The notes beneath the pieces are model-generated. The model was given only the letters and a program-made list of their open reading frames with translations, searched no databases and was not told the DNA's origin. The position numbers and the translations under genes were made by a program. Shown piece after piece: positions 55,060 through 63,944 of a stretch of DNA of 64,000 nucleotides (positions within the stretch are counted from its first letter, which is position 1; each line of letters starts with the position of its first letter). Source of the stretch: Io17-Chloro-G2 sp963663135. GTDB taxonomy: Bacteria; Chloroflexota; Dehalococcoidia; Lucifugimonadales; UBA3495. The DNA is taken from contig CAXXRM010000001.1 of the NCBI GenBank assembly GCA_963663135.2, positions 246,661 to 310,660 on the forward strand. Direction: 5' to 3'.

Positions 55060-55698
55060 ATGTTTCAATACCAGATCCTCGAAGAAATTCTCCATGTCCT
55101 GGGGACCCACATAACCACCCTTCACCCCTCCGAGGAAGTCTTCCGCAGCAGCAACACCTTCATATGTTACGAACCCGATGACCTGAACGTCCGGGTCGGT
55201 CCCGACTTCTACGCCGCCTTCGGCGTCGATGCTCTGGCCATTGAGCAAAGAAAGTTGTACCTACCATGGGAAGTTGGGAAGCCCCCCGACTTCGCACTGG
55301 AAATCGCCTCGGAAAGCACGGCTCAACAGGACCTCATCGCGAAACGCCAAATCTACGCCCGGATAGGCATTCCCGAATACTGGCGCTTTGACCGCACCGG
55401 AGGCCAATTCTACGGACAGCCACTGGCCGGGGACCAATTGGTCAACGGGACTTACCAGCCTATAGATCTGACCACCGAACCCGACGGCATCCTCAAGGGG
55501 TACAGCCAGGCCTTGCGCCTGAGCCTTTGCTGGGGAGATGAGAAGCTCGTCTTCTACAATCACGAAACCGGGGCCTACCTCCGCAACTTGAGCCAAACCG
55601 AAACTGCACTGCAGGATACTGAGGCCGCCCTAATGGATGCCAACGCCAAGATACGACAGCTCGAAGAAGAACTGCGGCGGAGGGACGAGGACGGCTAA
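55060..55698 (+). CDS. Uma2 family endonuclease-like protein
   Basis: Uma2 proteins have a PD-(D/E)xK nuclease-like fold and are abundant in Chloroflexota and cyanobacteria. This 212-residue frame has VGPDFYAAF near 46, PPDFALEIASESTAQQ near 75, a Lys region RQIYARIGIPEYWRFD near 96, and a coiled-coil tail (ETALQDTEAALMDANAKIRQ). The natural N-terminus seems to lie about 85 bases upstream, where in-frame codons read I-D-Y-D-S-L-S-F-D-P-D-E-P, but the ATG near 54975 is out of frame by one base. Either the start at 55060 is used or the gene has a frameshift. Confidence 0.8.
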   Translation: MFQYQILEEILHVLGTHITTLHPSEEVFRSSNTFICYEPDDLNVRVGPDFYAAFGVDALAIEQRKLYLPWEVGKPPDFALEIASESTAQQDLIAKRQIYARIGIPEYWRFDRTGGQFYGQPLAGDQLVNGTYQPIDLTTEPDGILKGYSQALRLSLCWGDEKLVFYNHETGAYLRNLSQTETALQDTEAALMDANAKIRQLEEELRRRDEDG

Positions 55699-55947
55699 TA
55701 GCCCGAAATGTCCATGCCCCAGAGTTTATTTGTGGGTGACATAACGTCCGCACAACCGACGAAGAAGGTCGTCAAAATCGACGTAGAGTTCTTGGCGGCA
55801 AGGACCCAGACTTGCTCTGCTCTCCCGGTTCCAAGCCGCAACATTCCTATAGTAATACCAATCACATTTTACCCTTAGCTGTAACGGGTTCCGGTTATGC
55901 GTAATCCAGTCGGTTCTCGTTCCACGATCTCCGCATGTCCCCACCGG

Positions 55948-56289
55948 TCATCCAACCCACCACCCATAGCACGACTTCGACCTATGGATGGAGGCGGACG
56001 GTACGTTTTGTCGCCGCCGTTGACACCGGTCGGTGCAGAGGGCGACGGGTATGCCGAGATGCTGCACAAGACCGTGGACCAGTAGGAAGTAGCTGCGGGC
56101 GTCCGCTTTCTCGCATAAGAGGGCGCCGACCACCGTGTCGGTGGCATCGTCCACGGCGAACAGCAGTGTGAAGGGCGGCACCTGGTTCCTAAACCATGGG
56201 TGATTACTGCCGTCCATTTGGACCAGCAGGCCTTCCCGGGGCTTGCGCCGCGGCGGACCAGGTGCTTGGGCGGACACTCTCTCCGCCAT
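55948..56289 (-). pseudogene. Remnant of an ISNCY-type transposase
   Basis: A 113-codon piece matches the middle of the transposase at 62369-63877: PREGLLVQMDGSNHPWF, TLLFAVDDATDTVVGALLC and SYFLLVHGLVQHLGIPVALCTDR correspond to that gene's first two catalytic regions. The C-terminal catalytic Glu part and the ends are missing, and the frame fails after CTDR. It is an old, diverged relic, not a recent copy. Confidence 0.8.
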
Positions 56290-56400
56290 TTAATAGTCCG
56301 TTAGAGTCCGATAAAGTCTTAATAAAGCCGTTCTTGTAGCTAATTTATTGAGACTGCGCCCTTGATTCGTCCGACAAGTTCCCCTAAAATCCAGCTAAAT

Positions 56401-56417
56401 CCCACACATGGTGTGGG
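56401..56417. promoter_or_regulatory. Palindrome before the P4-type integrase
   Basis: CCCACAC and GTGTGGG are separated by ATG, and a further ATGTGTGG follows at 56421. It is 25 bases before the integrase start and could be an operator or an attachment-site part. Confidence 0.4.
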
Positions 56418-56441
56418 AAAATGTGTGGTAAAGGGGGATGC

Positions 56442-57650
56442 ATGGGCAAACTCACAGTTCTCTCGGCCAAGGCACTCAGCACACCGGGCAGACACGGCGA
56501 CGGGGACGGCCTTTACCTCAACATCGCTCCCTCTGGCACCAAGTCATGGGTGCAGAGGATTGTAGTTGATGGGCGAAGGCGGGACATAGGGCTGGGATCG
56601 TATCACACGGTTAGCCTTGCTCGGGCCAGGGAATCAGCCCACGCAAATCGTACCGCAGTGGCCGAGGGCCGGGACCCAGTCCTGCAAAAGCGGGAGGCGC
56701 GTGAAGCCGCCCGGTCCTTTTCCCCCTCTATCCCCACATTTGAGCATGTAGCCTCCCAAGTAATTGAGTTGCGTCGCCCGACCTGGAGCAACCCCAAGCA
56801 CGCTGCCCAATGGCACAGCACCCTGGCCACATACGCCTTCCCTATATTTGGTAAGAGGCCCGTCGACGAGATCACCAGCGGTGATGTTCTCGCAGTCCTA
56901 ACTCCCATCTGGAGTGAAAAACATGAGACGGCCAGCCGGGTTCGCCAGCGTGTAGAAACCGTCTTCGACTGGGCTATAGCCCATGGCTGGAGGCTGGACA
57001 ACCCCGCGGGCAAAGCGGTCCTTCGGGTGCTGCCCCGAATGTCCAAGTTGAAGAGCCATCACAGATCCTTACCGTACCAACAGGTCCCGAATGCATTGGG
57101 GCAGGTCAGGGAGTCTACCGCCGACCCGCTGACCCGCCTGTCTTTTGAGTTTCTCGTGCTGACCGCGGCGCGGTCCGGCGAAGTCAGGATGTCCACCTGG
57201 TCGGAAATTGACCTGGAGTCGTCCACTTGGACCGTTCCGGCGAAACGGATGAAAGCCCGCCGGGAGCATCGGGTTCCCTTGCTCCACCGGTGCCTGGAAA
57301 TCCTGGCCGAAGCCAGGGAGCTGAGCCAACGGGGCAGTGCTCTCATTTTCCCGGCAACGACCGGCGAATCCCTGTCAGACATGACATTCTCGGCGCTGTT
57401 GCGGCGTCTGGGTATACCGGCGGTACCCCACGGGTTTCGAAGCAGCTTCAAGAACTGGTCCCTGGAGGCTAGTCTCATTGATGACCGATGGTTCCTGAGC
57501 GAACTTGCACTGGCACATGACATAGGCAAAGAAACGGAAAAAGCCTATGCCACCACTGACCTTCTCCAAGCACGCAGGTCTCTGATGGAAGCATGGGCTG
57601 AGTTTTGTCAAACGGAGTGTGGGTTGCCTACGGGCCGCAGTGAGGGGTGA
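56442..57650 (+). CDS. P4-type tyrosine integrase (DUF4102 + catalytic domain)
   Basis: A full-length 402-residue integrase. The N-terminal arm-binding domain has GRHGDGDGLYLNIAPSGTKSW and DIGLGSYHTVSLARARE; the core has Arg in LTAARSGEVRMSTWSEID, the H-G-F-R-S-S-F box near 327, a His in LALAHDIG, and the catalytic Tyr in KAYATTDLLQARR. All expected residues are present, so it should be active. It starts at 56442, where AAAGGGGG lies five bases upstream; an ATG seven codons before has none. It probably drives another integration, since it is distant from tRNA-Ile. Confidence 0.93.
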   Translation: MGKLTVLSAKALSTPGRHGDGDGLYLNIAPSGTKSWVQRIVVDGRRRDIGLGSYHTVSLARARESAHANRTAVAEGRDPVLQKREAREAARSFSPSIPTFEHVASQVIELRRPTWSNPKHAAQWHSTLATYAFPIFGKRPVDEITSGDVLAVLTPIWSEKHETASRVRQRVETVFDWAIAHGWRLDNPAGKAVLRVLPRMSKLKSHHRSLPYQQVPNALGQVRESTADPLTRLSFEFLVLTAARSGEVRMSTWSEIDLESSTWTVPAKRMKARREHRVPLLHRCLEILAEARELSQRGSALIFPATTGESLSDMTFSALLRRLGIPAVPHGFRSSFKNWSLEASLIDDRWFLSELALAHDIGKETEKAYATTDLLQARRSLMEAWAEFCQTECGLPTGRSEG

Positions 57651-57768
57651 TCGCCCCACAAGCCAGCACCGTCCAGTTGACGGACAGCGGGCACCGCGAG
57701 TTTGAATCAGGGCCAAACAGTCGGCAACGGCAGGGAGTAACGCCGGAACCGGTTAGGCCTCGGCTGGT

Positions 57769-57774
57769 TATAAT
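57769..57774 (+). promoter_or_regulatory. Possible -10 box before the NYN gene
   Basis: A perfect TATAAT lies 28 bases before the ATG at 57802, with a perfect AAGGAGG site after it. No -35 is evident. Confidence 0.45.
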
Positions 57775-57801
57775 ATCCGCACCCGATAAGGAGGTCGGAG
57801 G

Positions 57802-58677
57802 ATGCTTTCGGCCAGCGGAGATGACCATTTGGACGGCAATAAGCGAGACGGAACTGGACGCTCAGGTCTCTATGTCGACGTAGAGAACCTGAAGGCTGAC
57901 GGCCGGGCCATGGTCCAGGGACTGGTCGAAAACTGGCCGGACAAAGCACCGAGGCCGACGCGCCTGTCACTATACGTGCGGGCGGACCAGGTCGATTTGT
58001 GGAGGCTATGGGCCACAAGCCTGTTCACAGACCCGGAGGTGAAGGTCAATGGGACCCAGCATTTTAGCCTTTCGTCATCCAAGAACTCGGCAGATATTGC
58101 TATCGCAACCAACGCGATGGCCGATTTGGTTCTCCAAAGAGTCACTCACGTCGTGGTTTTCAGCGACGACAGCGATTTTATCTCGCTGTACGCCGCCATC
58201 CGGGACGATCCGGGCATCCCGTTTTCTGGCGACAAGGTCCCTTTCCTCTGGATCGTGACCGACCGGGAGGACACGTTATCGGCCACGGTCAAACAGTTCT
58301 TCCCGTCCAACAAGCTCCATATTGTAGAGGCGGGACGCAATCAAAAAGAAAACGTCATGTCTTTGGAATCGTCGCAGCACAATCCAGCGCAAAGCCCCCC
58401 AGCCCCATCCAAGGATTTATGGATTGAAATGGCGGAGGCGGTGCTCCGAGACATCCCCGTAGGCTCATTCAAGAGCACAGATTGCCTACCAGTTATCAGG
58501 GACAGCTGGCCGAACCATCCTTTGGCCAGGGCCGGTGGAGCTGAGTTTGGAACACAGTTCAAAAATAACATCTGGCCGATTCTTGAAGTCCGAGGCGTAA
58601 AGATTGACAACCCGGAGAGGAAGCCTATTCGGTACGAAATGACGGAACAGGCAAAGCATACTGGCGTTTGGGTTTGA
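57802..58677 (+). CDS. NYN domain (PIN-like) protein
   Basis: NYN domains are RNase-like folds of the PIN superfamily. This 291-residue protein has LYVDVENLKADG (Asp26), NSADIAIATNAMADL (Asp98) and VVFSDDSDFISLY (Asp122-Asp125), the expected acidic quartet. The C-terminal 100 residues (IEMAEAVLRDIPVGSF... ILEVRGVKID) look like an OST-HTH/LOTUS-type winged helix, an RNA-binding module often joined to NYN. It stands alone in an island between an integrase and IS remnants, and may take part in RNA-based defence. AAGGAGG precedes the ATG. Confidence 0.87.
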   Translation: MLSASGDDHLDGNKRDGTGRSGLYVDVENLKADGRAMVQGLVENWPDKAPRPTRLSLYVRADQVDLWRLWATSLFTDPEVKVNGTQHFSLSSSKNSADIAIATNAMADLVLQRVTHVVVFSDDSDFISLYAAIRDDPGIPFSGDKVPFLWIVTDREDTLSATVKQFFPSNKLHIVEAGRNQKENVMSLESSQHNPAQSPPAPSKDLWIEMAEAVLRDIPVGSFKSTDCLPVIRDSWPNHPLARAGGAEFGTQFKNNIWPILEVRGVKIDNPERKPIRYEMTEQAKHTGVWV

Positions 58678-58863
58678 GTTGCCAGAGGACCGGCTAGCCG
58701 CCTTCTGGGACAACGGCCCGATGCCAGCGTTGGCCCGGCAGGTGGTCTACTTCAGAGTCACCTTTTGCAACGCTGAAAAGCATCGCCTAGGTTGAGATCC
58801 CTCACTCATACTGTAAGCCATTTTCGCCCCTGTACTCCAATCGGTACGCTGCTGGGTACAAGA

Positions 58864-58980
58864 CTAACGCCTGTTCTTCTGCATTTTCACCAGTTGATTG
58901 CCGTCAACCTCAATCGGGACCCCTTTAACGGTGGTCAAAACCAGGGAGTACAAGTCCGGGAATCTTTGGCAGAGGTCCCA
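58864..58980 (-). pseudogene. C-terminal remnant of an unidentified gene
   Basis: About 38 codons on the minus strand read as coding-like sequence (PDLYSLVLTTVKGVPIEV...) to a stop at 58864 and break off exactly where a plus-strand transposase fragment begins. No family recognised. The rest of 58678-58982 holds nothing. Confidence 0.35.
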
Positions 58981-58982
58981 TA

Positions 58983-59156
58983 GTGGCCTCTTCCTGTCAC
59001 ATCGCCCAACGGCTCCACGAGGACATCGCCTTCCAGGTGCTGGCGGCCAACAACACCCCCGACTTCCGCACCGTCTCCGACTTCCGAAAGAACCATCTGG
59101 AGGCGTGGGGAGACCTGTTCATGCATGTGCTGGAGCTTTGCCAGCGGCAGATCTAA
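58983..59156 (+). pseudogene. N-terminal fragment of an IS1182-type transposase
   Basis: 57 codons resemble the start-proximal part of IS1182 transposases: RLHEDIAFQVLAANNTPDFR, TVSDFRKNHLEAWGDLF and VLELCQ. The remainder, with the DDE domain, is missing, and both ends are cut. Confidence 0.75.
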
Positions 59157-59244
59157 TTATCGTTGATCACATGACAGCCCACCTAACCAGAGTTGCGGGT
59201 TATTATCACAGCAAAACGTTAACTAGAGCGGCGGAGAAAAAGGC

Positions 59245-59661
59245 GTGACTACTATGATGGACAACGAACATTTCTTCAGAGCGATGCTTGCCATGGCCAA
59301 ACGTAGAGGGCAGATGTTTGTGACTTGGGGCCAGGGAGGCGTCATACCCGTAGAGCCTCCTGTTCCTTGCAGACACGCGCCTCATACCGACGCCGAGACA
59401 TATTCAGTTGACGACGTTTCCTTTTTGGTGGAACGGCACCAGAAAGGCGATTTATTCTATGCAGGGGGATTTAATGTGCTGTCGAGGTTGCCGATCCGAT
59501 CCGATGGACCCCTTCTCAGCTACAGCGTCACCCTATGCCGGCCGGAATGGAGGCTCCCCTCTGACATTAAAATAGGAGATTGGATTTTCACAGGGCCTCA
59601 CCACTGGGATCTTGTTAACAAGGATTTTCCATATTCACCGGACTTATCGATCAGCGGCTGA
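59245..59661 (+). CDS. Hypothetical protein of the island
   Basis: A 138-residue protein of no family I recognise. It has a helical start (NEHFFRAMLAMAKRRGQMFV), a region rich in His and Pro (EPPVPCRHAPHTDAETYS), and several beta-prone stretches (SYSVTLCRPEWRLPS). GTG start with GGAG upstream; an ATG three codons later is also possible. It is divergent from nothing nearby and convergent on the DUF6575-like gene. Confidence 0.55.
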   Translation: MTTMMDNEHFFRAMLAMAKRRGQMFVTWGQGGVIPVEPPVPCRHAPHTDAETYSVDDVSFLVERHQKGDLFYAGGFNVLSRLPIRSDGPLLSYSVTLCRPEWRLPSDIKIGDWIFTGPHHWDLVNKDFPYSPDLSISG

Positions 59662-59827
59662 CGGGTCAGCGGACAACTGGCATAAGGGTTCCTGGCAGAA
59701 AGGAGTGAGGGGACACTTCGTCACTCGGTGCAGACTGGAAGGCGGGATAGGCAGGCAAGCGACAGTTTCCGAGTCCGCGGACCCTTGTAGTTGCTACGTG
59801 ATTAGGCCAAATAGATCGTTCGATTGG

Positions 59828-60790
59828 CTAGGTGCTTCGTTCTGAAACCATATGGTCGGCCGCCGCCCAGGTGGCTTGCACCATGTCGGTAATACGTAAC
59901 CTAGCTTGAATGAAACTATCAATCCCTTCGATTATCCGTACTGCCCGCGTCCAATCGTCCAAATCTGACGGAGCAAATATGGGGGTTTCAACTGGCACTT
60001 GATGTCCGGGATTCACTACCGCGAGTTTGGACACGATTTCTGAAGCACACTGTATGCCACGTATCAGTCGCAAGGCCGAAACCAGCGAAATTTTTGCCTT
60101 ACCAAAGGTGGTTTCCGGCAACGAATTAATAGTTCTAGCAACCTCCTGAAATCCGGGGACGACCATTGCGTAATCCCTGAGGACTTCTGGAGGAGGTCCA
60201 TTCCCTCCAACAACCACATTCACGCCAAGTGCTTCAAGGCCGGCCAGTTGCTGTGCTATTACGGAGGCCACGGACACCAAGCCGCGATGCAGGTGTATGA
60301 ATTCTCTTATTGGTATGGAAACTTCCGCAGTATCATGATGGTAATCATAGGGCGGCGTCTGCACGATAGCTGCGAGGAGTCGGGCTTTCAGTGCTTTCCA
60401 ACCCTCTCCCGAGACGCCGAGTCTGGCGCCAGGAAGTGGAATTGAGTGTTGAGGCACGGCAGAAGCTATTGTTTTGACGGTGTGGATGACATGATCAGTG
60501 TCCGGCGACACGTCTAGTGCCAAAACGTAGCCATCTTCGGGGCTGTTCAGAGCATTGCGGGACGGCGTTTTTCCAGTGAGAACACTGCAGAGGCGCATTA
60601 GGGAAATCGGAAGATATATCCAACGCTCTACATTCTGGTCGGCATCGCTCCACCAGGCAAGATACAACTGACCATCGTCGCTGCGCCGCAAGATGAGGCG
60701 TGGTCCGTCGTAGTACTGAAGAACGTGCTCAAATGTTAGCTCGCGCCAAGGCGGGCCGGGAATTTTCGTGCCTGGTATTGCCTCTAGCAC
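59828..60790 (-). CDS. DUF6575-like domain protein
   Basis: A 320-residue protein. The first third has YYDGPRLILRRSDDGQLYLAWW, with Y-L-P-I-S-L-M-R-L following, as in the DUF6575 family, and the rest is a mostly helical domain of unknown type with GVNVVVGGNGPPPEVL and repeated leucine patterns. I placed the start at the GTG at 60790, 14 bases after the preceding gene, because starts further up would overlap it; GGCGG lies upstream. The two genes form a unit. The function is not known. Confidence 0.65.
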   Translation of the reverse strand: MLEAIPGTKIPGPPWRELTFEHVLQYYDGPRLILRRSDDGQLYLAWWSDADQNVERWIYLPISLMRLCSVLTGKTPSRNALNSPEDGYVLALDVSPDTDHVIHTVKTIASAVPQHSIPLPGARLGVSGEGWKALKARLLAAIVQTPPYDYHHDTAEVSIPIREFIHLHRGLVSVASVIAQQLAGLEALGVNVVVGGNGPPPEVLRDYAMVVPGFQEVARTINSLPETTFGKAKISLVSALRLIRGIQCASEIVSKLAVVNPGHQVPVETPIFAPSDLDDWTRAVRIIEGIDSFIQARLRITDMVQATWAAADHMVSERST

Positions 60791-60803
60791 TTTGCCGCCG
60801 CTT

Positions 60804-61208
60804 CTACACTTGCCATCTGTATGCCACGACCCTTGCGAATGCGGTTGGCGCAAAGTATTGGGGCATCCACCAAGTGTGATGAGATTCTCCGACGTCTCTG
60901 GGCGTCTCTTGCACCTTACCGGCCCGTTGGTCAAGAGTCAATCTTGCGATCTTGTCACCTAAGTTGGGAAATTGGCGAAAACACGCTACCGCGTCGCCGA
61001 TGTCCGTGTAGGTTGACAGTCCCATCGTTTCGCACTGGTTAACCCTACCAGTATTGATCCTTCTTTGAGCTAGTATCTGGTTTTGGTGATACAAGGAGAC
61101 AAAGTCATCCCACATCGGAGGGTCGTTCTTTATGATTTGGTAATGATTTTCGTTAGGATGGCTTGCTCCTGAGGGAGGACAATCTGCCGGGAAATCGGTC
61201 GGCCACAT
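60804..61208 (-). CDS. Small partner protein of the DUF6575-like gene
   Basis: A 134-residue protein beginning MWPTDFPADCPPSGA, with NDPPMWDDFVSLYHQN, GLSTYTDIGDAVACF, and SHHTWWMP near the end. I recall the same start and H-T-W-W ending in small proteins that sit directly before DUF6575 genes in many bacteria, but cannot name the family. In those I recall a CxxCG pair near the middle, whereas here only one Cys remains (QCETMGLS). The pair is co-transcribed with a short gap. Confidence 0.6.
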   Translation of the reverse strand: MWPTDFPADCPPSGASHPNENHYQIIKNDPPMWDDFVSLYHQNQILAQRRINTGRVNQCETMGLSTYTDIGDAVACFRQFPNLGDKIARLTLDQRAGKVQETPRDVGESHHTWWMPQYFAPTAFARVVAYRWQV

Positions 61209-61349
61209 TTCTATAAGTCCGTGGGAGTGTTCCGCAAGGAATCCATCCCTGACATACTACACCAAATCTAAGAATCCTCTGAACAAGTCGGGTGGGATGT
61301 GGCATAGTAAGGATGAACCAGCCGGTGCCTGTTGAGGGAGTGAAGGCAG

Positions 61350-62281
61350 ATTGAACAGCCGACGTTTGCGGACCTGCAATACCAGGGCAAGAGTCGCAAG
61401 ACCCGCCGGGAGTTGTTCCTGGAACGGATGGACGGCTTGATTCCCTGGCAGTTGCTGGAGGACCGCATCCGCCCCTTCTACCCCAAGCCCGGGCGGGGAC
61501 GCCACCCCTACCCCCTGTCGGTCTTGCTGAGAACCAACTGTGTACAGCTTTTTTACAACCTCAGCGACCCGGGCATGGAGGACCTGCTCTACGAGTCCGA
61601 CCCGGTGCGGCGGTTCGTGGGTCTGAAGTTCTCGGGTCCCCTGCCCGACGAGACCACCATCCTCAACTTCCGTCATCTCCTGGAACAGAACAACCTGGGG
61701 CAGGGCCTGCTGGAGGACATTAACGCCCACCTGGAGTCCCAGGGGCTGAAACTGCGGGAGAGAACCATCGTGGACGCCACCATCACCCTGGCCCCGTCCT
61801 CCACCAGGAACCGGACCGGGGAGCGGGACCCGGAGATGCACCAGACCAAGAAGGGCAACCAGTGGCATTTTGGGATGAAGGTGCACATCAGGGTGGACTC
61901 CGACACCGGCATTGTCCACAGCATGAGCGTGACTGCCGCCAACGTGCACGATGTTACCGAGACGCACAATCTGCTGCACGGTGGCGAGACGGTGGTGTGG
62001 GGCGATGCCGGGTATCAGGGGGTTCACAACATGGAGGAGAGCCTGGGGTTTTCGGTGGAATGGCTGGTGGCAATGCGTCCGGGGCGCCGCCCGACGCTGG
62101 AGCCTGGAAGCGGGGAGGCGCTGGCGGAGAAAGTGAAGGCATCGGTGAGGGCCAAGGTAGAGCATCCATTTTGAAGGTAAAGCGTCTGTTCGGGTACGCC
62201 AAGGTACGCTACCGGGGTTTGCGGAAGAACATTGTAAAAGGCGGAGGTAAAGTGGACCACCTGGACGGATTGACCGCCTGA
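61350..62281 (+). pseudogene. Decayed IS5-type transposase
   Basis: The frame from about 61350 (an ATT, no normal start) reads EQPTFADLQYQGKSRKTRRE and then an IS5 transposase: LFYNLSDPGMEDLLY, GPLPDETTILNFRHLLE, IVDATITLAPSSTRNRTG, MHQTKKGNQWHFGMKVHI and GDAGYQGVHN. After VRAKVEHPF it stops at 62174; reading on in another frame gives RLFGYAKVRYRGLRKN, so a base is missing in the TTTT run. The C-terminal end is cut at the ISNCY-type element, which lies immediately next to it. Confidence 0.85.
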
Positions 62282-63944
62282 CATTGTGGCTGTCGCTGTT
62301 CAGTATAAATGTCCGTCTAACTGTTCGGCAGAAATGTCACCCGTTTGGTCTGCGATGGTATCAGATGGCTACACCGTGGATGCGACCGGGAACCGACGGG
62401 TCGGTGGACTCTCAGCATCAATATATCTCCTGACCGTGTCTCTATGAATTCCCAATTCCCTGGCCATCCGCCGAATGGACATCCCCTCAAGCTTCGCCTG
62501 CTGCACCGCCTTCCACCTCTCCTTCTGCAGAAAAGTCGGCTTCCGGGGTGATGCGACTATCTGTAACCCGGCTACGTCTGGAGCGTCCATTGCCGCAGCA
62601 TCAGCATCTTTTTCTTGATCTGGCTTTGCGCTCGGCAGTTCGATATCCGTAACTGAAAGTTTTGACGCGAGTTCGGGGTCGGGGGTCAGGATGGTGGCAA
62701 CTGAGGAAGTCCCGTTGCGGCTTCGGAGAAATGCAGGACTGGGCGGCGCTTCCTGTGAAGCGATGATGCGTCCCTCATGCTGTAGCGACAGCCGGCCGTC
62801 CAATCCCTCCAGCACCACGACAACCGCTCCGGCGTAGCTGCGGCGTTGCTGACTGGGCAGGAGTTGCAGGGTGTGTCTGTAATACTTCACGGTGTTGTCC
62901 CGGGCCACTCTCCTGCGGTGCTTGAAGCACAGGATATGCTTCAAGCTCGACTCCGGACCCAAGGGCCGGAATGCCGGTTCGGGGCACTGGGCCGGAACCC
63001 CAAAACGCCGGTTGAACCTGGGCAGGAACTGCTGCAAGACGGCCTTGGCCTGTTCAACGGTGGTTGCTCCCGCGAGCCGCAGTTCCGTGATCAGCCGGTC
63101 CTGAAAAGTTCCGGCCGTCCGCTCCACACGCCCCTTTGCCTGGGGCGACATGGCGAATATCACTTGAACCCCCATCTCATCCATCGCCCGTCCGAACTGG
63201 GTTGGCATCCCGTCGGGCTGATATTCCGAACGGTGCTTGAAAACAGGATGCCGGTCGGTATACAAGGCGAGGGGAACGCCGTAGCGCCGGAGCAGGCCCT
63301 GCATCAGCAGGAAGTAACTGCTGGTATCCTCATGATCGCAGAATATGGCGTTGACCACGGCGCCCGTGGCATCGTCCACCGCGAACAGGATCGTGAACTG
63401 AGGTCCGTCTTCTCCCAGCCACCGGTGATAACTGCCATCCAACTGGATCAGCATGCCTTCCCGTGGCATCCGCTGTCGGCGCACCCGGTGCTTGGGCGGA
63501 CGCCTTCGCCGCGGACTGGCGAGACCGGCGTTGACCAGGATACGTCGCAGCGTAGTCCGGGCCATATCAAGGCCCTCGCGTTCACTGAGCAACTCTGAGA
63601 GATGGGTGTGGTTAGCTCCCTCGTACACCGTTCGAGCCAGGTGAACCACCCTGCTCCTGGTCGCCTCGGGAATAGCGTTGGCCGGCTTGCGGCCCCGGTG
63701 GCCATGAGCAACGGCGGCCGCTCCTCTCTCCTGATAGGCTGCCAGGATGCGCCTGGCTTGGCGAGTGCTGACACCCATCAGAGTGGCTGCCTGGTCCAGG
63801 GCAATGTGCTCCGCGAGCAAACTGTTCAGAATCTGTAACCTGGTCTGTTCTTTCTGGGTCAAAGTCACATTCTCCATGAGGTGAGTGTGACATTTCTCCT
63901 GGCCAGTTAGTGAGGACGCTTTCGCTGAACGTCAACATTGTGGC
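62281..63944. mobile_element. ISNCY-type insertion sequence with 10-bp target duplication
   Basis: The element itself is about 62291-63934 (1644 bp). It is flanked by direct repeats ACATTGTGGC (62281-62290 and 63935-63944), a likely target-site duplication. The ends carry imperfect inverted repeats: the left begins TGTCGCTGTTCAG and the right (complement) TGACGTTCAG, both continuing to AGAAATGTCAC. It has one transposase gene. Its left side lies against the IS5 relic, whose stop codon overlaps the duplication. Confidence 0.85.
62369..63877 (-). CDS. ISNCY-type transposase
   Basis: A 502-residue transposase, apparently intact. It has an N-terminal helix-turn-helix (HIALDQAATLMGVSTRQARRI), then a DDE domain with Asp147 in QLDGSYHRW, Asp208 in LYTDRHPVF and Glu252 in GRVERTAGTFQD. 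A second helix-turn-helix lies at the end (EGMSIRRMARELGIHRDTVRR, about 455-480) after a variable linker, an unusual addition. A diverged relic of the same family is at 55948-56289, so the family has been here before. Confidence 0.92.
   Translation of the reverse strand: MENVTLTQKEQTRLQILNSLLAEHIALDQAATLMGVSTRQARRILAAYQERGAAAVAHGHRGRKPANAIPEATRSRVVHLARTVYEGANHTHLSELLSEREGLDMARTTLRRILVNAGLASPRRRRPPKHRVRRQRMPREGMLIQLDGSYHRWLGEDGPQFTILFAVDDATGAVVNAIFCDHEDTSSYFLLMQGLLRRYGVPLALYTDRHPVFKHRSEYQPDGMPTQFGRAMDEMGVQVIFAMSPQAKGRVERTAGTFQDRLITELRLAGATTVEQAKAVLQQFLPRFNRRFGVPAQCPEPAFRPLGPESSLKHILCFKHRRRVARDNTVKYYRHTLQLLPSQQRRSYAGAVVVVLEGLDGRLSLQHEGRIIASQEAPPSPAFLRSRNGTSSVATILTPDPELASKLSVTDIELPSAKPDQEKDADAAAMDAPDVAGLQIVASPRKPTFLQKERWKAVQQAKLEGMSIRRMARELGIHRDTVRRYIDAESPPTRRFPVASTV

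Noticed and set aside
55726..55944. A 72-codon minus-strand frame with a protein-like ending
   Set aside because: It might be the tail of another lost gene, but no family was recognised and it adjoins a transposase relic, so no separate feature was claimed.
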